Below are positions 45,299 through 53,565 of a DNA stretch of 64,000 nucleotides, in pieces. The stretch covers positions 1 to 64,000 of the forward strand of contig NZ_JOJE01000056.1 in the NCBI RefSeq assembly GCF_000720255.1. The letters are read 5' to 3'. Source of the DNA: Streptomyces griseus subsp. griseus. Its GTDB lineage: Bacteria > Actinomycetota > Actinomycetes > Streptomycetales > Streptomycetaceae. Each line of letters opens with the position of its first letter. Position 1 is the stretch's first letter. The notes below the pieces were generated by a model, which did not search any database, was not told where the DNA came from, and worked only from the letters and a program-made list of their open reading frames with translations. The translations under genes and the position numbers were made by a program.

Positions 45299-47050
45299 AT
45301 GGCTACTCCAGCCACATCGGCGATCGCACGGACGGCCGGACCGCTCGACGGGCTCCGCTTCGAGGGTTCAGGTCCACCGGGCGCGGCGGACGCGCTGGTC
45401 GCGGAGCATCTGAGGCTGCTGGGGGCCCAGCCTGACGGCAGCTCTGACGGCAGCGGTGGAGGCCGGTTCACCGTCTCCGGTCGCGAGGTCGGCGAAGTCT
45501 CCGCCGGCACCGTCTGGGGCGAGACCGCGACCGATGAGGCCACCGTGCAGGCGGCCACCGGCATCATGGCGGTCCACGGCCGACGCGACGGCACCCCCCG
45601 CGGCCTCGCCGTCGACTACGCCGCCACCGCCGCCGGCGTGCTCGCCGTGCAGGGCCTGCTGGCCGGGCTCCTGGCACGGGCGCGCGGGGCCGGGCACATC
45701 ACCCAGGTCGAGGTGAGCGCCGAGCGGGCCGGTCTGCTCACGGTCTCCCAGTACCTGGCCGCCGCCGGCGCCGAGGAGGGCGAGGCTGCCGAACTCGCTC
45801 CGGGCGGGCCTCCGTTCACGTCCACCGACGGAACTGCCTTCGAGTTGGAGACGCTCGACCCGGGCGTGTGGGCGGCGTTCTGGCGCGCCCTCGACGCTCC
45901 CGAAGAGGCGATACGCAGAGGGTGGCGGCCCTTCCAGTTCCGGTACGCCACGGCCTGTGCGCCCTTCCCCCACGTGTTGCACGAGGCGGTGCGGGCGAGC
46001 ACCTGGGAGCGGATCCGGCACGCGGCCGACGCATCGGGCGCCGATGTGTGCCCGCTGGGGTCGCTGGCCGACCGGGCGGCCGAGTACGACGGGGCGGCGC
46101 CCTGGGAGTTGACCCCGCACGACGCCACGTACGTCCCGCGCGGAGCCTCCGACGGCGGGCCGCTGGCCGGGTTCACCGTCCTGGAGGCCGGTCGCCGTAT
46201 TCAGGCTCCTCTCGCCGCCCATGTCCTTGGTCTGCTGGGGGCGGAGGTGATCCGGATCGAGCCGCCGGGCGGCGACCCGTTGCGCGGTATGCCGCCCGCC
46301 TGTTCGGGCATCTCGGCGCGGTGGCTCGCGTTGAACCGGGGCAAGAAGGCCGTCGAGGTGGACATCAAGTCCCCGTCCGACCGGGAGCGGCTGCGTGAGA
46401 TGGCCGCCGACGCCGATGTGTTCCTGCACAACTGGGCGCCGGGAAAGGCCGCCCAGCTCGGCCTCGACCACGAGCACCTCGCCGTCGCCAACCCCGCGCT
46501 CGTCTACGCGTACACCAGCGGCTGGGCCGACCGGCTGCCCGACGCCCCCATGGGCACCGACTTCATGGTCCAGGCCCGCACCGGCGTGGGCGAGGCGGTA
46601 CGGCCGGCCGGTGAGGCGCCCGCGCCGTCCCTGATGACCCTGCTCGACGTGCTGGGCGGACTGCTCGGCGCCGAGGCCGTCCTGGCGGGCCTGCTGCAGC
46701 GCGAACGCACCGGCCGCGGAGTGCGCGTGCACTCGTCCCTGCTCGGTGCCGCGGACGTACTGACCGCGCCCGCCAGGGCCCGGGCCGCGCAGGGACTCGA
46801 CCCGCGCCGGCCGGCCGGGTTCCGCCGCCCCCTACGCACCGCCGACGGCTGGATCGCCCTGCCGGACCACGCCGCCAACCCGTACGACGTGAGCGCACTG
46901 TCCACCGAGCAGGCACTGAAGCGTCTGCGCGACGGCGGCCTGTCCGCCGTCCCGGTCGTCACCGACCTCGCCGATCTGCTCTCCTCCGGCCCGATCAGCC
47001 GCGACGCACACGGCGCCCCCGCCGTCCCGACCCCCTGGAGCTTCGCATGA
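45299..47050 (+). CDS. CaiB/BaiF-family CoA-transferase, double-length
   Basis: 583 aa from the ATG at 45299 (GGGGAGG upstream); typical CaiB/BaiF proteins are about 400 aa. The C-terminal half carries the family pattern: FTVLEAGRRIQAPLAAHVLG, EVIRIEPPGGDPLRG, LNRGKKAVEVDIK and the active-site Asp in MGTDFMVQ. The N-terminal half (about 60-280) has a second, weaker CaiB-like layout (ATGIMAVHGRRDG, VDYAATAAGVLAVQG). It transfers CoA to a carboxylic acid. It overlaps the ligase gene by ATGA. Confidence 0.88.
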   Translation: MATPATSAIARTAGPLDGLRFEGSGPPGAADALVAEHLRLLGAQPDGSSDGSGGGRFTVSGREVGEVSAGTVWGETATDEATVQAATGIMAVHGRRDGTPRGLAVDYAATAAGVLAVQGLLAGLLARARGAGHITQVEVSAERAGLLTVSQYLAAAGAEEGEAAELAPGGPPFTSTDGTAFELETLDPGVWAAFWRALDAPEEAIRRGWRPFQFRYATACAPFPHVLHEAVRASTWERIRHAADASGADVCPLGSLADRAAEYDGAAPWELTPHDATYVPRGASDGGPLAGFTVLEAGRRIQAPLAAHVLGLLGAEVIRIEPPGGDPLRGMPPACSGISARWLALNRGKKAVEVDIKSPSDRERLREMAADADVFLHNWAPGKAAQLGLDHEHLAVANPALVYAYTSGWADRLPDAPMGTDFMVQARTGVGEAVRPAGEAPAPSLMTLLDVLGGLLGAEAVLAGLLQRERTGRGVRVHSSLLGAADVLTAPARARAAQGLDPRRPAGFRRPLRTADGWIALPDHAANPYDVSALSTEQALKRLRDGGLSAVPVVTDLADLLSSGPISRDAHGAPAVPTPWSFA

Positions 47051-48714
47051 CCGTGGACCTGCACGACCTGCTGCCCTCCGAGCTGCGTCGCGGCTGGGCG
47101 GTCGACGGCACCTGTCCCGACCTCGACCTGTACAGCCTCTTCCGCGCCCGCCAGATCGCCGACCTGCACCGCACCGCGGTCCTCGACGCCAAGGGGAAAC
47201 TCTGTTACACCGCCCTCGACCGCAAGGTGCGATGTCTGGCCGCCGGGCTGTCCGGACTCGGCATACACGCCGGTGACGTGGTCGGCATACAACTGCCCAA
47301 CGGGCGGAACGCCGTCATCGCCGACCTCGCCCTGGCCGCCCTCGGCGCCGTCGCCCTGCCCTTCCCGGTCGGCCGGGGCGGGCGGGAGGCGGCCTCGCTG
47401 CTGTGCAGAGCGGAGGCGGTCGCCGTCATCGCCGCTACCGAGCACCGAGGCAACCACCACGCCGCCGACCTGCTCGCGCTGACCGGTGAGCTGCCCGCGC
47501 TGCGCACCGTGATCGCCGCCGGGCCCGGTACGGCCCCGGACGGAGCCGTCGCCTTCTCCGCGCTGCTGCGCACCGACCCGAAGTCCTTCACCGCGGTCCG
47601 CCCCGACCCCGACTCCGCCGCCCGCATCCTCGTCTCCTCCGGATCCGAGGCCGAGCCGAAGATGGTGGCGTACTCGCACAACGCCCTGGCCGGCGGCCGC
47701 GGCAACTTCCTCGCCTCCCTCATCCCCGACGACCAGCCGCCACGCTGCCTCTTCCTCGTACCGCTGGCCTCCGCCTTCGGCAGCAACGGCACCGCCGTCA
47801 CCCTCGCCCGGCACGGCGGAACGCTCGTCCTGCTCGACCACTTCACCCCCGAGGCGGCCCTGGACGCGCTCTCCGAACACGAGCCCACCCACGTCCTGGG
47901 CGTGCCGACCATGATCCGGATGATGCTCGACCGGATCGCGGAGGGACACCACCCGGCGTTCACTCCCCCGACGGCCGTCATCGTCGGCGGCTCACCACTC
48001 GACGAGGCCACCGCCGAGGAAGCCCGCCGGGTCTTCGGCTGCCCCGTCGTGAACCTCTACGGCTCGGCCGACGGCGTCAACTGCCACACCGGACTGGGCG
48101 ACGAACCCCTGCGCGGAGAAGGGCCCGGCATCCTCGCCGGACACCCCGACCCACGCGTCGCCGACATACGCATCGCCGTCCCCGACGCACCCGAGTTCAC
48201 GGAGGCGCCGAAAGGTTCCGTCGGCGAGATCGTCGCCCGCGGCCCCATGACTCCACTGTGCTACGTCGCCGCCCCCGACCTCGACGCCCGCTACCGCACC
48301 GCCGACGGCTGGGTGCGCACCGGCGACCTCGGCCTCATCGAGGAGGACGGCAACCTGCGGATCGTCGGCCGCCTGAAGGACGTCGTCATCCGGGGCGGGG
48401 CCAACATCAGCCCGGCCGAGGTGGAGATCGAGCTCGCCACCCACCCGCTGGTACGCGACGTGGTGTGCGTCGGGGTGCCGGATCCGCTGATGGGCGAGCG
48501 GCTCGCGGCCTGCGTCGTCCCACGGGGCGAGGCACCCATGCTGGAAGACCTGTCCGCACATCTGGACGCGCGTGGCCTGGAGCGCCGCAAGCATCCCGAA
48601 CACCTGCTGATCGTCACGGAGTTGCCGCTGACTCCGGCAGGCAAGCCGGATCGGGCGCTGATACGTGAGCGGTGCTCCGAGCAGGCGCCGGAGTCCCTCA
48701 CGCAGGCCGTCTGA
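47047..48714 (+). CDS. AMP-dependent acyl-CoA synthetase/ligase
   Basis: 555 aa ANL-superfamily enzyme. Motifs: the P-loop-like SSGSEAEPKMVAYSHNAL (the usual TSGTTGxPKG is degenerate), NLYGSADG, and GWVRTGDLGLIEEDGNLRIVGRLKDVVIRGG (split as GWVRTGDLGLIEEDG and NLRIVGRLKDVVIRGG). The C-terminal catalytic Lys lies in LTPAGKPDRA. It activates a carboxylate as acyl-AMP then acyl-CoA. The ATGA overlap with the CoA-transferase and the divergent dehydrogenase mark a catabolic unit for an unidentified acid. Confidence 0.9.
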   Translation: MTVDLHDLLPSELRRGWAVDGTCPDLDLYSLFRARQIADLHRTAVLDAKGKLCYTALDRKVRCLAAGLSGLGIHAGDVVGIQLPNGRNAVIADLALAALGAVALPFPVGRGGREAASLLCRAEAVAVIAATEHRGNHHAADLLALTGELPALRTVIAAGPGTAPDGAVAFSALLRTDPKSFTAVRPDPDSAARILVSSGSEAEPKMVAYSHNALAGGRGNFLASLIPDDQPPRCLFLVPLASAFGSNGTAVTLARHGGTLVLLDHFTPEAALDALSEHEPTHVLGVPTMIRMMLDRIAEGHHPAFTPPTAVIVGGSPLDEATAEEARRVFGCPVVNLYGSADGVNCHTGLGDEPLRGEGPGILAGHPDPRVADIRIAVPDAPEFTEAPKGSVGEIVARGPMTPLCYVAAPDLDARYRTADGWVRTGDLGLIEEDGNLRIVGRLKDVVIRGGANISPAEVEIELATHPLVRDVVCVGVPDPLMGERLAACVVPRGEAPMLEDLSAHLDARGLERRKHPEHLLIVTELPLTPAGKPDRALIRERCSEQAPESLTQAV

Positions 48715-48729
48715 CCCATACACCTGACA

Positions 48730-48757
48730 GGGGCCGCCGGAAATCTCCGGCGGCCCC
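48730..48757. terminator. Perfect 12-bp bidirectional terminator
   Basis: GGGGCCGCCGGA (48730-48741) pairs with TCCGGCGGCCCC (48746-48757) across AATC. It lies between two convergent transcripts, the ligase gene and the ABC transporter operon. Confidence 0.92.
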
Positions 48758-48782
48758 GCACTCACGTCAGGAAGACCCCTCG

Positions 48783-49607
48783 CTACGAGGCCATCGACTT
48801 CCTGATCGTGTCCGCGGCGTTCTTGTAGACGGTCAGCAGGTCCAGGTCCTTGCCCGGGTAGTTGACGATCTCCACCTGCTTCGCCCCCGAGTCCGGCAGC
48901 ACCTTGCCCGTCGTCATGTGCACGTTGTCGAAGACATACGCGGGCTTCTTCTTCACCAGGTCGGACAGCTGCTTGGCGGTCACGGCCTCAGGACCGTACG
49001 TGCCGCTGACCTCCGCGCCCGCCATCTTCGCCGACCAGACGGAGAAGACCTGGGCGACGACGGCCGGGGCCTTGCCGTCCGGCCACGCCCCCTTCAACTC
49101 CTTCCGCAGCGTGCCGTACTCGCTCTTGAAGGACGTGTCCCACTTCGCGGCGGCGTCCTCGGTGCCGAACAGCTTGCCCAGGCGGGTGACTTCGGCGCTC
49201 GCCTTGTCGGCGTCGTTGTCGAGGTTGACCTCGACCAGCTTCGCGTCCGACCCGGCGGCCTCCTTGATCTTCTCCGCGTACGGCTCGAAGGGGGCGTAGA
49301 GCACGAAGTCGGCGCCCGCGATGGCCGTGAGGTCGGACGGCTTGGGGTCGTAGTCCGGGGCGTGCTGTGCGGACGACGGCACGATGACCTTCACGTCCTC
49401 GGCGCCGGCGGCCTTGGCGAAGGCACCCTCCCAGGTGGTGGTGGCCACGACGACGGGCGCGTCGCCGCTCTTCTTCCCACTCGTGCTCGTGTCCGCGCTG
49501 TCGGCCTTGTCGGAACCGCATGCGGTGACGGTCAGGACGAGCGCCGTGCTCAGGCTCAGTGCGAGGACGGAAGGGACACGGGCGATGCGGACGCGGATGC
49601 GCGCCAT
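48783..49607 (-). CDS. Metal ABC transporter substrate-binding lipoprotein (ZnuA type)
   Basis: 274 aa from the ATG at 49607. The lipobox LTVTAC is near residues 25-30, followed by the cluster A-I fold. The usual first metal His region (DPHxYEP) reads QHAPDYDPKPSD, where the His is displaced two residues from the standard place, and NVHMTTGK supplies another candidate. The expected His-rich loop is absent. It would deliver a divalent metal such as zinc or manganese, but the altered site leaves the substrate open. Its start lies inside the permease gene, an overlap of 52 nt. Confidence 0.83.
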   Translation of the reverse strand: MARIRVRIARVPSVLALSLSTALVLTVTACGSDKADSADTSTSGKKSGDAPVVVATTTWEGAFAKAAGAEDVKVIVPSSAQHAPDYDPKPSDLTAIAGADFVLYAPFEPYAEKIKEAAGSDAKLVEVNLDNDADKASAEVTRLGKLFGTEDAAAKWDTSFKSEYGTLRKELKGAWPDGKAPAVVAQVFSVWSAKMAGAEVSGTYGPEAVTAKQLSDLVKKKPAYVFDNVHMTTGKVLPDSGAKQVEIVNYPGKDLDLLTVYKNAADTIRKSMAS

Positions 49608-50434
49608 GAGCTGATTCTCCGTTCGGGGATGAGATGGACGGCCAGGACGACGATCCCGGCGGTCAGGACGAGCACGGGCCCGGGCGGCCAGTCGAGCTTC
49701 AGCGCGACGAGGAACCCGGTGAGGTTCACGACGACGCCGATGCCGACCGCCCAGGCGGTGATGGACTTCAGGGAGGTGCCCAGCCGCCGCGCGGCCAACG
49801 CGGGCAGCAGGGTCAGCGCGTCGACGAGCAGCGCACCGGTCAGTTTGATGGCCCCGGCCACGGAGACCGCGACCAGGACGAGGAGAAGGAGCGTGAGCAG
49901 GTCGACGCGCACCCCGGAGGAGAGCGCGAGTTCGCGGTCGTAGAGCAGGAGGGCGAGGTCGCGGCGGCGCCACCAGAACAGTGCCGGTACGACGACGGCC
50001 AGCACGCCCAGCAGCCACAGGTCGGCCGTGCCCACGGACAGGATCGAGCCCCACAGCAGTGCGAAGGCGCCCTGCGCGTTGACTCCGGAGACGGCCAGGA
50101 CCAGCAGCGCGGCGGCGATCGCCAGGCTCATCAGCAGGCCCATCGCGCCCGACAGCCCGTCCGGTGTGCGGGCGAGCGGCGCGACCCCGGCTCCCGCCAG
50201 CGCGCAGGCGACGAGCGCGCACAGCATGGGGTCGAGCCCGGTCAGCAGCCCGATCGCGATGCCCAGCAGGGCGACGTGCATCATCGCGAACCGCACCGGC
50301 ATGATGTCGAGCCCGACGATGACGACGCCGATCACGGGCAGGCCGATCGCGGCCAGCAGCAGGGCGGCACCGGCCCGTTGGACGGGTATGAGCTGAAGGA
50401 GCGGTCCGAGGTCGGCGGCGGCGAGGATGTTCAC
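49556..50434 (-). CDS. Metal ABC transporter permease (ZnuB/TroC type)
   Basis: 292 aa from the GTG at 50434 (GGGAGG upstream). It has about eight TM helices with the ABC-3 family pattern (MHVALLGIAIGLL, LLVDALTLLPALAAR). It forms the membrane channel of the transporter. It overlaps the upstream ATPase gene by GTGA and the downstream binding-protein gene by 52 nt, so the three proteins are made together. Confidence 0.9.
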   Translation of the reverse strand: MNILAAADLGPLLQLIPVQRAGAALLLAAIGLPVIGVVIVGLDIMPVRFAMMHVALLGIAIGLLTGLDPMLCALVACALAGAGVAPLARTPDGLSGAMGLLMSLAIAAALLVLAVSGVNAQGAFALLWGSILSVGTADLWLLGVLAVVVPALFWWRRRDLALLLYDRELALSSGVRVDLLTLLLLVLVAVSVAGAIKLTGALLVDALTLLPALAARRLGTSLKSITAWAVGIGVVVNLTGFLVALKLDWPPGPVLVLTAGIVVLAVHLIPERRISSWRASASASPVSLPSSH

Positions 50435-51066
50435 CGGACCTCCCTCAGGCTGCCGGCGGCCATCTCCAGGACCCGGTCGCAGCGGTCGGCCAGCGCCCGG
50501 TCGTGCGTGACCACCACGACGGTCACCGGCAGGGACAGCAGGACATCGGCGGCCTCCTCCTGCCCGGCGAAGTCGAGTGCGGCGGTGGGTTCGTCGGCCA
50601 GCAGCACCCCCGCCCCGGCGGCGACGCAGCCGACCGCACGGGCGAGATACATGCGCTGCAACTGCCCGCCGGACAGCGTGTGGAGCGGCCGTCCGGTCAG
50701 CGTTCCGACGCCCAGCTTCTCGGCCGCCTCGACGGCTTCGGCTCGTGCCCCGCTGCTGGCCAGCAACTCGTGTGCCAGCATCGGGAAACGGCCGACCGCG
50801 GGCTTCTGCGGAATCCAGGCACACGCCCGGCGCCGCCACGTCCACTCGGCCGCCGTACCGGTGCCCCGGCCGCCGACCGTGATCTGCCCGCCGGTTTGGC
50901 GGTGCAGGCCCAGCACCGCGCGGATCAGCGTGGTCTTGCCCGACCCGTTGGTGCCGGTCAGCGCGACCCGCTCGCCCGCCCCGATGTCGAGATCCACACC
51001 GCTCACGGCCTCGACGCGGCCATGTCGGCAGGCGACTTCACGCATCCGCACATCCAGACCGTCCAT
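50431..51066 (-). CDS. Metal ABC transporter ATP-binding protein (ZnuC type)
   Basis: 211 aa from the ATG at 51066 (AGGAGG upstream). Walker A is GTNGSGKTT, the signature is LSGGQLQR, and Walker B is VLLADEPTAALD. It powers the permease. It is first of the three-gene operon; no Zur-like palindrome was recognised in the 150 nt upstream. Confidence 0.92.
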   Translation of the reverse strand: MDGLDVRMREVACRHGRVEAVSGVDLDIGAGERVALTGTNGSGKTTLIRAVLGLHRQTGGQITVGGRGTGTAAEWTWRRRACAWIPQKPAVGRFPMLAHELLASSGARAEAVEAAEKLGVGTLTGRPLHTLSGGQLQRMYLARAVGCVAAGAGVLLADEPTAALDFAGQEEAADVLLSLPVTVVVVTHDRALADRCDRVLEMAAGSLREVR

Positions 51067-51266
51067 CCCACCTCCTGCTCGTTCCCCGAAAGGAGTCGGA
51101 GAGGGAGGGTGATAAGTTCCCGCCGAACCAGACGACTTCACGAAGCCTTGCGGCAACGTCTCCACCCGTCTGCCGCCGGGCACTAGTCGAGCCGTTCAGC
51201 GATGCTCGGCTGGTCCCTACGAGGACGGGCGGCCAGCGGAAGGAGAACAGTCGGAGAAAGGGCGAG

Positions 51267-51602
51267 TCACCGAGCAGTAAGCCTCGCGCGCCTCGAGAGT
51301 GGCAGGCCGGGACCTCGGTGGCGCACCCGTGGTGGGCCCGACGTCGCCGTCTCCACGAGCAGACGTAATAGCGCGCTCAGCGCGAGTCCGGCGGCGCAGC
51401 CGATCAGGGCGCCTGAGGGGCCGCCGAAGGCAGAGCCCAGCCAGGCGTAGCCGCCGGCCAGCACGGCCAGGGTGGCCGCGGTCAGGGGCCAGGAACCGCG
51501 GGGCCGCGCCCGTGTCCAGACGCGTGCGGCTTTCTCGGGCTCCGATTCCCAGGGCCACACCATCTGCGTCCCGCTGCCCCGGTCATGTCCGCGCCCCCTC
51601 AT
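51267..51602 (-). CDS. Small membrane protein of unknown function
   Basis: 111 aa from the ATG at 51602; MVWPWESEPEKAARVW is an internal alternative start. Two hydrophobic helices (about 43-60 and 65-82: LTAATLAVLAGGYAW, GALIGCAAGLALSALLRL) are followed by a basic tail. A GGAAGG ribosome site is present. No family is recognised; it is convergent with nothing and stands alone between the ABC transporter and the copper locus. Confidence 0.6.
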   Translation of the reverse strand: MRGRGHDRGSGTQMVWPWESEPEKAARVWTRARPRGSWPLTAATLAVLAGGYAWLGSAFGGPSGALIGCAAGLALSALLRLLVETATSGPPRVRHRGPGLPLSRRARLTAR

Positions 51603-51738
51603 ATGACCGCCTTCCCTCTTCAGGCCCGCGCTGAGCCTCGCCGGTGCCGACGCGGACTTCAGCGAAAGATTTCCCCAACGCCGCACGGCGGAACCGGCGC
51701 GGACCGTAACGAGGTGTCGGTCGCAGCCAGGGCGGGGA

Positions 51739-51954
51739 TCAGGCCGTGGTGATGGCGTCCAGCTTCCCGGCCTTGGCATCCGCGACGATGGACGAGAACT
51801 GGTCGGCGCTCATCTGTATGCGCTGCCCGAAGTCATCCGTGAGGATCACACGGCGGTCGTTCGGGGCGGCGGGGTCGACGAACAACTGCGGACATCCGCA
51901 GTTGCAGTTGCCGCAGAACGTCGCCACTGGTTCCAGGCCGTCAACATTGCTCAT
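51739..51954 (-). CDS. Cys-rich small protein, possible metal binder
   Basis: 71 aa. The N-terminal third reads ATFCGNCNCGCPQLFVDP, giving four Cys in nine residues (C-x2-C-x-C-x-C) followed by RRVILTDDFGQRIQMS. I do not know a characterised member. The close-packed Cys would suit zinc, copper or an iron-sulfur cluster. The convergent copper-chaperone gene and the copper locus beginning 400 nt away suggest copper, but this is inferred. Confidence 0.75.
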   Translation of the reverse strand: MSNVDGLEPVATFCGNCNCGCPQLFVDPAAPNDRRVILTDDFGQRIQMSADQFSSIVADAKAGKLDAITTA

Positions 51955-52341
51955 GGTGCAGAACCTTTCGCGCTTCGGGGCGCTCACCGGGGTGACCGCC
52001 CGGGACTGCTCGAGAGATACCCCCGCCCGCATGTCGCCAGTCGCACAAAGCGGATGCTGCATCTCACTTCGATTGCCCGGAACTCAGCGGCCTTCCGAAC
52101 CGACTCCCGGAGAGGCTTGGGCCACCACCGTCACACCCTCGAACCCTCGATGCTCCGGCCCCCGGCTCGATCGCCAGGGCCCGATAGCCGAAGACGCCCC
52201 CGTCGTGCAGCGCAGTTGGTCGCAGACCGAAGCGACGGCGTAGGTGGTCGGTCGGCTCCGTCCAGGGCAAGGACGTCCAGGTGCGGCGGGAACCACGCCA
52301 GGGTGCGCCCCGACCTCTGAGGTATGGAGTGGGGAAGCCTG

Positions 52342-52779
52342 ATGCGCCTGGTGATGCGGAACAGCCCGGTCAGGGGCGCCTTACGGGCCGCCGCGGTACC
52401 CCTCGGCGCGAGCTGCGCGGCGCTTGCCCTGTCGACCGGCTGCACCGCGACCGGCGCGGCCGGCGACCCGCCACCCGGGATCGAGGTCGTCGACGCCCGG
52501 ATCATCGCGCCCATGGGCACGCGCTCGACCGCCGCGCACTTCGAGATCCGCAACACCGGCTCGTCCCCGGACACGCTGCGGTACGCGGACTCCCCGGACC
52601 TGGGCATCAGCATCGTCCGCCGCACCGTGCGCCGGACCGGGACGGGGCGCACGGAGCCGGCCTGGGCCGTCGACGTTCCCGCCGGCGGCACGGTACGCAT
52701 GGCACCCGGCGGACTCGGAGTCGTCATCCTGGACCCACCCGCGCTGAAGCCCGGCCAGACCGTGCGCTACAACCTGTGA
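52342..52779 (+). CDS. Degenerate PCu(A)C-like copper chaperone lipoprotein
   Basis: 145 aa from the ATG at 52342 (GGGGAAG upstream). Lipobox-like STGC is followed by a short PCu(A)C domain (VVDARIIAPMGTRSTAAHFEIRN, split as VVDARIIAPMG and TRSTAAHFEIRN). The usual copper ligands (H-x-M and the M/H in the second half) are absent, and the C-terminus ends early at KPGQTVRYNL. It may no longer bind copper. The second PCu(A)C gene lies 190 nt away on the opposite strand. Confidence 0.72.
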   Translation: MRLVMRNSPVRGALRAAAVPLGASCAALALSTGCTATGAAGDPPPGIEVVDARIIAPMGTRSTAAHFEIRNTGSSPDTLRYADSPDLGISIVRRTVRRTGTGRTEPAWAVDVPAGGTVRMAPGGLGVVILDPPALKPGQTVRYNL

Positions 52780-52970
52780 TCCCAGTACAGCGGGAAGGTC
52801 GGCGTCCGAGTGCCCGTGACCGCGAGTCCGAGTTGAGGGGGCATGGTCGGCATGCTCGCCAAGCCGACAGGCTGGGAGCCGCGATCAGCCTGTGCCGGGA
52901 CCGCGCTGATGCCCCGGCCACGACCCGCCGTTTCCGCCGCGGCAAGGTGACGGCCGTAGCGCCAGCACGG

Positions 52971-53489
52971 TCACGCCCCGAACCTGCCGGGGCGGACCAC
53001 GATCGCCAGCGCTTTGACCGGCCCGCTGTGCTGGAAGTGCAGGGTGAACGGCACGAAGTCGAACTCGCGCCACCCCGCCTTCGCCCGCAGCGTCACGTCC
53101 AGACCGGACGGGGACATGGCAAGGCTGCCGCCGGCGGGGACCTCGGCCGAGCCCACCGTCTCCGCGTACGCCGCCCGGCCGTTGGTCATGCGGTGTCGGC
53201 TGAGCGAGGTGTCGCCGTCCGCGCCGGACATCGTCACCTTCAGCAACCGGTCGTCGGCGCCTCCGGAGTTGGTGATCCGGAAGAACGCGGCGGTATCCCG
53301 GGTGTTCCCGTACGGCAGGAAGACATGTGCGTCCGTGACCGCGATCCGCGCAGGTGTGCCTGCGTTGCCGGAGGAGGTCCAAGCGGTCAGACCGGCGAGG
53401 GCGACACCGCACGCAGCGACGGGCGCGAGCGCGGCCAGCAGGGTGTCGGCGAGCCGACGGCGGGTCGGGCGCCAGGGCTGCGCGGTCAT
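52971..53489 (-). CDS. PCu(A)C-family copper chaperone
   Basis: 172 aa from the ATG at 53489. The N-terminus has RRR and one TM helix (about 15-35), probably a membrane anchor. The PCu(A)C domain (about 50-165) keeps the SRHRM piece that resembles the H-x-M site, followed by EVPAGGSLAMSPSGLDVTL, where the usual second His is Asp. It should act outside the membrane in Cu(I) delivery, for example to cytochrome oxidase. Upstream of it on the same strand lies copA. Confidence 0.82.
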   Translation of the reverse strand: MTAQPWRPTRRRLADTLLAALAPVAACGVALAGLTAWTSSGNAGTPARIAVTDAHVFLPYGNTRDTAAFFRITNSGGADDRLLKVTMSGADGDTSLSRHRMTNGRAAYAETVGSAEVPAGGSLAMSPSGLDVTLRAKAGWREFDFVPFTLHFQHSGPVKALAIVVRPGRFGA

Positions 53490-53565
53490 CGGCCGCCTCG
53501 AATCGTCGTCGCCACGGCATGGCGAGGTGGCAGGACACGCCTCCGAGCAACCGAGAGGAAAGAGA

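Noticed and set aside
51067-51266. Zur box upstream of the metal ABC operon
   Set aside because: No palindrome with the expected AT-rich core was found.
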